A stretch of DNA of 19,732 bases from Pseudaeromonas sp038247115 (GTDB taxonomy: Bacteria > Pseudomonadota > Gammaproteobacteria > Enterobacterales > Aeromonadaceae). The notes under the pieces were generated by a model, which saw only the letters and a list, made by a program, of their open reading frames with translations, had not been told where the DNA came from and searched no databases. A program made the translations under genes and the position numbers. Position 1 is the first letter of the stretch, and every line of letters begins with the position of its first letter. Positions 16,335 to 19,732 of this stretch are shown piece by piece. Location: positions 1 through 19,732 of the forward strand of contig JBBRVG010000079.1 in assembly GCA_038247115.1 (NCBI GenBank), written 5' to 3'.

Positions 16335-17734
16335 GTTTCCCCGCCCGTCAGGATCGGCAGTATCTTCGCCAGCTTGTGGAAGGTTTCCGCGTATTCATCG
16401 ATCACGTTGGAGTCCGCGACCAGGCCGCCACCGGCCCAGACATACAGTTGGCCGGCTTCGGCGATCAGGGTGCGGATTGTGATGCTGGTATCCATGTGCC
16501 CGTGCTGGCTGATATAGCCGATGCTGCCGCAATAGGCGTTGCGCCTATGGGGCTCCAACTCTTCGATAATTTCCATCGCGCGGATCTTCGGCGCTCCTGT
16601 GATGGAGCCGCCAGGAAAGCAGGCGCGCAGCAGATCCGTGGCATTGAGCCCGGGCAACAGCTCGCCCTCTATGGTCGAAACCAGATGATGCACGGCGGGA
16701 AAGGATTCGATGGCAAACAGACTGGGAACTCGTACCGATCCGGGCTGAGAGACCCGGCCAATGTCGTTGCGCAGCAAGTCGACAATCATCAGATTCTCGG
16801 CCCTATCCTTGGGAGCATGCCGCAGTTCATCGGCGGCCGCGGCATCCTCCGCGAGGTCGTGACGGCGTGGGCGAGTGCCCTTGATCGGCTTGGTGCTGAC
16901 CGCCCGGTCCGCCAATGCCAGAAAGCGCTCCGGCGACAGGCTGAGGACGCAGGCATCTGGTAGGCGAATAAACGCCGAGAAAGGAGCCTGATTGTGCTCA
17001 CTGAGCTGGCAGTAGGCTGACCACTCATCGCCTTGATAGGGGGCGCTAAAGCGTTGGGTCAGATTGATCTGGTAACAATCCCCAGCGGCCAGATAGGCCT
17101 GAACTTGCTCGAAGCGCTGGCGATAACTAGCTTCATCCATATTGCTCAACCAGGGGGCAGTCAGCCTGAGTGGCGTAGTCGACAATGGCTGTGCTTGTTG
17201 TTGCATAAACCAGTCATAGCGACGCTGCCAGGCCTGTTCATCACCCAGCACCACCAAGGAGGCGATTTGTTGCTGCTTATCCAGCACCCAGGCCCAGTTG
17301 TAGATGCCGATGGCCATATCCGCCAACTGGATGTCGGCATGGCTGCGAACGGGCAGCCGCTCGAAGCGTCGGCCCAAATCATAGCCCCAGAGCCCCAGCG
17401 CACCGCCGATAAACGGCAGTTCGCCGCGATAGGCGGTCACATCCCCTAGTAATCGGGATTGCCACTGCGCCAGCAAGGTGAGTGGGTCGTCGAGACTGAC
17501 GGATGTCAGTTGGTGATGGTCGATACGGGTCTCGGCACCAAGGGTTTGCAGGGTGGCCAGCGGCTCGGCGCTCAGAATATGGTAGCGGCTATCGGGATGC
17601 CGGGAGCTGGCCGATTCGAGTAACAGGGCCCAAGGCAGCTGAGCGAGGGGAGCGAACAGTTCGCGGCCTGCCGCCGTATCGCTGAGCGATAACTCCTTGA
17701 AAGAAAACTGCTTGATGGTGAGCGCATTCAACAT
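16328..17734 (-). CDS. pabB: Aminodeoxychorismate synthase component I
   Basis: With the glutamine amidotransferase PabA, this enzyme converts chorismate to 4-amino-4-deoxychorismate, the precursor of p-aminobenzoate and folate. The product is 468 aa; E. coli PabB is 453. The N-terminal domain (about 10–160) is followed by the chorismate-binding domain (about 200–465). The diagnostic PIKGT motif is present with Lys285 (TKPIKGTRPR), as in PabB rather than anthranilate synthase, which has PIAGT. Other conserved segments are CYQINLTQRF (220–229), RAENLMIVDLLRND (311–324), CFPGGSITGAPKIRAMEII (372–390) and GSIGYISQHG (403–412). The start ATG is preceded by a modest Shine-Dalgarno (CCAGG). It is divergent from the fumarase gene and is the first gene of pabB–nudL. 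Confidence 0.95.
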   Translation of the reverse strand: MLNALTIKQFSFKELSLSDTAAGRELFAPLAQLPWALLLESASSRHPDSRYHILSAEPLATLQTLGAETRIDHHQLTSVSLDDPLTLLAQWQSRLLGDVTAYRGELPFIGGALGLWGYDLGRRFERLPVRSHADIQLADMAIGIYNWAWVLDKQQQIASLVVLGDEQAWQRRYDWFMQQQAQPLSTTPLRLTAPWLSNMDEASYRQRFEQVQAYLAAGDCYQINLTQRFSAPYQGDEWSAYCQLSEHNQAPFSAFIRLPDACVLSLSPERFLALADRAVSTKPIKGTRPRRHDLAEDAAAADELRHAPKDRAENLMIVDLLRNDIGRVSQPGSVRVPSLFAIESFPAVHHLVSTIEGELLPGLNATDLLRACFPGGSITGAPKIRAMEIIEELEPHRRNAYCGSIGYISQHGHMDTSITIRTLIAEAGQLYVWAGGGLVADSNVIDEYAETFHKLAKILPILTGGETC

Positions 17735-17793
17735 TTTTTAACCTGGCGAGCGGGATTAGCGGCGCATAAATGGCGCCGGATCGAGCCGCAGCG

Positions 17794-17800
17794 TATCATA
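17794..17800. promoter_or_regulatory. Symmetric TATCATA element in the pabB/fum divergent region
   Basis: In the 161-bp gap the 7-mer TATCATA reads TATCAT on + and TATGAT on -, each 5 of 6 to the sigma70 -10 consensus. It lies 96 nt before the fum start and 60 nt before the pabB start. No convincing -35 hexamer is found on either side at 16–18 bp, so the call rests on the -10 symmetry and location. Confidence 0.35.
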
Positions 17801-17895
17801 AGCCCGTGATGGGGCAAAAACCTGCCTCTCGACCTGAGGAATGGGATGGCACCGTGCCGGTTGTCGTCTGTTCCGCCCAGCACTCGGAGACCCAC

Positions 17896-19422
17896 ATGGC
17901 TGTGATCAAACAACAGGATTTTATTGACTCCATTTTCGATGCTCTGCAATTCATCTCCTATTACCACCCCCTGGATTTTGTCGAGGCCATGAAGCAGGCC
18001 TACGACCGGGAGCAGAGTCCGGCGGCCAAAGATGCCATTGCCCAGATCCTGATCAACTCCCGTATGTCCGCCGAAGGGCATCGTCCCCTGTGCCAGGACA
18101 CAGGTATCGTCACCTGCTTTGTTAAAGTGGGGATGCAGACCCAGTGGGATGGTGAGCTGACGGTGCAGGAGATGGTCGATATCGGCACTCGCCGTGCCTA
18201 TAACCATCCGGATAATCCATTGCGGTTGTCGGTGTTGGCCGACCCAGCCGGCAAACGCCTGAACACCAGGGATAATACCCCGGCTGTGGTGCATACCGAG
18301 CTGGTGCGGGGCAACCAGGTCGAGGTGATGATTGCCGCCAAGGGCGGTGGCTCCGAGAATAAGTCCAAGGTGGTGATGCTCAACCCCTCCGATTCTGTGG
18401 TGGACTGGGTGCTCAAAACCATTCCGACTATGGGCGCAGGCTGGTGTCCACCGGGTATGCTCGGCATTGGCATAGGCGGCACGGTAGAAAAAGCCGCCCT
18501 GATGGCCAAAGAGTCCTTGATGGATGCCATCGATATGACCGAGCTGCAGGAGCGCGGCGCCCAGAATCGGGAAGAAGAGCTGCGGCTGGAGTTGTATCAG
18601 AAGATCAACCAGCTCGGGATAGGCGCGCAGGGCCTCGGTGGCCTGACGACCGTGCTGGATGTCAAAATCAAATCCTGCCCGACGCACGCCGTCTCGCTGC
18701 CCGTCGCCCTGATCCCCAACTGTGCCGCCACCCGGCATATTCATTTCACTCTGGATGGCTCAGGCCCTGCTGAATTGGTGCCGCCACCGCTCTCTGCCTG
18801 GCCCGAGATCCAGTGGGAAGGCGCCAAGAGCGCCCGCCGTGTGCAGCTCGATGGCATCACCAAGGCCGAGATCGCCAGCTGGACCGTGGGCGAGACCCTG
18901 CTGCTCAATGGCACCATACTGACTGGTCGTGATGCCGCCCATAAGCGGATCCAGGATCTGCTCAAGGCCGGTGAGCCGCTGCCGGATGGCGTCAATTTTG
19001 ACGGGCGCTTCATCTACTACGTCGGCCCTGTGGATCCGGTGCGTGACGAGGTGGTCGGCCCCGCCGGTCCCACTACCTCCACCCGGATGGACAAATTCAG
19101 CGAGACCATGTTGGGCGAGGCGGGTCTGTTCGGCATGATTGGCAAGTCCGAGCGCGGCCCCGTGGCCATTGCCGCCATCAAACAGCATAAGGCTGCTTAT
19201 CTGATGGCCGTGGGCGGCGCTGCGTATCTGGTTTCCAAGGCGATCAAGAAGGCGCGCAAGGTGGCATTTGAAGACTTGGGGATGGAAGCCATCTATGAAT
19301 TCGAGGTGGTGGATATGCCGGTGACAGTAGCCGTCGACAGTCAGGGCAACAATATTCACGAGATAGGCCCGGCCCACTGGAAGGCGATCCTGCAACCCGT
19401 CGATGTAAAAACCGTCGATTAA
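17896..19422 (+). CDS. fumA: Class I fumarate hydratase (iron-sulfur fumarase)
   Basis: The enzyme interconverts fumarate and L-malate in the TCA cycle using an oxygen-sensitive [4Fe-4S] cluster. From the ATG at 17896 (MAVIKQQDFIDSIFDALQFI) it has 508 aa. GGAG at 17886–17889, 6 nt upstream, supports this start; the frame stays open back to 17770, but those 42 codons resemble nothing known. Cluster cysteines are Cys66 (CQDTG), Cys184 (WCPPG) and Cys276 (NCAATRH), spaced much like Cys105/224/318 of E. coli FumA. The alpha-like part (about 1–280) is followed by the beta-like C-terminal part (YYVGPVDPV, GPAGPTTSTRMDKF, MIGKSERG). The sequence is closer to the roughly 507-aa fumarase of Pseudomonas and other gammaproteobacteria than to the 548-aa E. 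coli FumA/FumB, so the symbol is only indicative. A hairpin follows the stop. Confidence 0.95.
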   Translation: MAVIKQQDFIDSIFDALQFISYYHPLDFVEAMKQAYDREQSPAAKDAIAQILINSRMSAEGHRPLCQDTGIVTCFVKVGMQTQWDGELTVQEMVDIGTRRAYNHPDNPLRLSVLADPAGKRLNTRDNTPAVVHTELVRGNQVEVMIAAKGGGSENKSKVVMLNPSDSVVDWVLKTIPTMGAGWCPPGMLGIGIGGTVEKAALMAKESLMDAIDMTELQERGAQNREEELRLELYQKINQLGIGAQGLGGLTTVLDVKIKSCPTHAVSLPVALIPNCAATRHIHFTLDGSGPAELVPPPLSAWPEIQWEGAKSARRVQLDGITKAEIASWTVGETLLLNGTILTGRDAAHKRIQDLLKAGEPLPDGVNFDGRFIYYVGPVDPVRDEVVGPAGPTTSTRMDKFSETMLGEAGLFGMIGKSERGPVAIAAIKQHKAAYLMAVGGAAYLVSKAIKKARKVAFEDLGMEAIYEFEVVDMPVTVAVDSQGNNIHEIGPAHWKAILQPVDVKTVD

Positions 19423-19432
19423 GCACCCGTGG

Positions 19433-19455
19433 GGGAGGCGACTCGCCTCCCTTGT
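19433..19455 (+). terminator. Probable terminator after the fumarase gene
   Basis: GGGAGGCG (19433–19440) and CGCCTCCC (19444–19451) form a perfect 8-bp G/C-rich stem around ACT, followed by only TTGT. It lies 10 nt after the fumarase stop. The weak T-tract makes efficiency uncertain. Confidence 0.65.
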
Positions 19456-19496
19456 CGCATTAATAGCCAAACGCATTGTTTTATCAGAAATTTCTA

Positions 19497-19531
19497 TTGT
19501 AATCGGCGCCTCGTTTCCCTATTATGCCGCC
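19497..19531 (+). promoter_or_regulatory. Sigma70 promoter of the tRNA-Ser gene with GC-rich discriminator
   Basis: TTGTAA (19497–19502) and TATTAT (19520–19525) are separated by exactly 17 bp, matching the consensus at 4 of 6 and 5 of 6 positions. The -10 is followed by GCCGCCCG. A G/C-rich discriminator is the known mark of stable-RNA promoters under stringent (ppGpp/DksA) control. Transcription would start near 19532, giving a 5' leader of about 95 nt before the tRNA. Confidence 0.65.
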
Positions 19532-19628
19532 CGTCGTCAGCCAAAGCTGATGGACAAGGCGAGGTCCCACGCCAGAATGAGGGAATGAAAAAGGTGATGA
19601 ACTCACGCCTAAATAAGAGTTCAACAAC

Positions 19629-19716
19629 GGTGAGGTGTCCGAGTGGCTGAAGGAGCACGCCTGGAAAGTGTGTATACGGCAACGTATCGAGGGTTCGAAT
19701 CCCTCCCTCACCGCCA
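19629..19716 (+). tRNA. tRNA-Ser (anticodon GGA)
   Basis: This is an 88-nt class II tRNA with a fully consistent cloverleaf. The acceptor GGTGAGG (19629–19635) pairs with CCTCACC (19706–19712), followed by discriminator G and encoded CCA (19714–19716). The anticodon stem CACGC/GTGTG (one G-T pair) holds the loop CTGGAAA with anticodon GGA at 19663–19665, reading UCC/UCU. A long variable arm (TATACGGCAACGTATC) is the serine hallmark. The T-arm is GAGGG–TTCGAAT–CCCTC. It is nearly identical to E. coli serW/serX as I remember them. Only 16 nt follow before the window ends, so a terminator or further tRNA cannot be judged. Confidence 0.97.
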
Positions 19717-19732
19717 TCTTGAAAGAAGAGCT

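Noticed and set aside
16328..17734. Anthranilate synthase (TrpE) as an alternative identity for the chorismate-utilising enzyme
   Set aside because: The PIKGT lysine, the pabB–nudL–sdaA synteny and the absence of trp genes point to PabB; TrpE has PIAGT.
17770..17895. 42-codon N-terminal extension of the fumarase
   Set aside because: It is in frame but dissimilar to any fumarase N-terminus and covers the likely promoter region. A good Shine-Dalgarno and the conserved MAVIKQ start favour 17896.
17728..18744. 338-aa minus-strand open frame opposite the fumarase gene (and a 238-aa one at 18760–19476)
   Set aside because: Both lie antisense to a clearly conserved gene. Their products are rich in His, Gly and Gln, as expected of complementary-strand frames in G+C-rich coding DNA, and match no family I know.
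1..19732. Mobile element, defence system or novel gene cluster
   Set aside because: No transposase, integrase, recombinase, toxin-antitoxin, restriction-modification or CRISPR-like repeat was seen. A tRNA gene lies at the right end, but only 16 bases follow it, so an integration site cannot be judged.

Overview
The window is a stretch of gammaproteobacterial core chromosome. The NuoE–NuoN, CysB, SdaA, PabB and NudL proteins read like close relatives of the Escherichia coli ones. The non-enterobacterial class I fumarase (508 aa), the moderately high G+C and the gene order suggest Aeromonadales (Aeromonas or a relative). That genus-level guess is inference from memory, not a search. I see no transposase, integrase, CRISPR array or phage gene.

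Layout. (1) Positions 1–11761, + strand: the distal part of the nuo operon for proton-pumping NADH:quinone oxidoreductase (complex I), nuoE (5' truncated)-F-G-H-I-J-K-L-M-N. Most junctions overlap by a few bases or are under 20 nt. The exception is a 61-nt gap before nuoG. A strong intrinsic terminator closes the operon at 11785–11815. (2) 11816–12003: about 170 bp with no recognisable gene, then a minus-strand terminator. (3) 12030–12794, minus strand: an uncharacterised membrane-anchored, helical/coiled-coil protein. (4) 13044–14018, + strand: cysB, the LysR-type regulator of cysteine biosynthesis, divergent from (3). A hairpin at 14060–14085 separates it from the convergent sdaA. (5) 14106–17734, minus strand: pabB–nudL–sdaA, the same order and orientation as in E. 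coli. pabB and nudL overlap, while sdaA is set off by 189 bp holding a candidate promoter. (6) 17896–19422, + strand: class I [4Fe-4S] fumarate hydratase, divergent from pabB across 161 bp. A symmetric -10-like element lies in that gap. (7) 19497–19716: a well-formed stable-RNA promoter, a leader of about 95 nt and tRNA-Ser(GGA) with encoded CCA.

Functionally this is central metabolism. Complex I gathers NADH electrons: NuoE/F/G carry FMN and most Fe-S clusters, NuoI carries two more, and NuoH/J/K/L/M/N form the membrane arm. Fumarase belongs to the TCA cycle, SdaA converts serine to pyruvate, PabB begins the p-aminobenzoate/folate branch, NudL hydrolyses CoA, and CysB controls sulfur assimilation. 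Many of these enzymes depend on Fe-S clusters (NuoE, F, G, I, SdaA, Fum).

I did not find a convincing undescribed system. The items most worth a second look are the uncharacterised protein at 12030–12794, the symmetric TATCATA element between pabB and fum, the N-terminal extension of NudL, and a few unresolved start or regulatory points.
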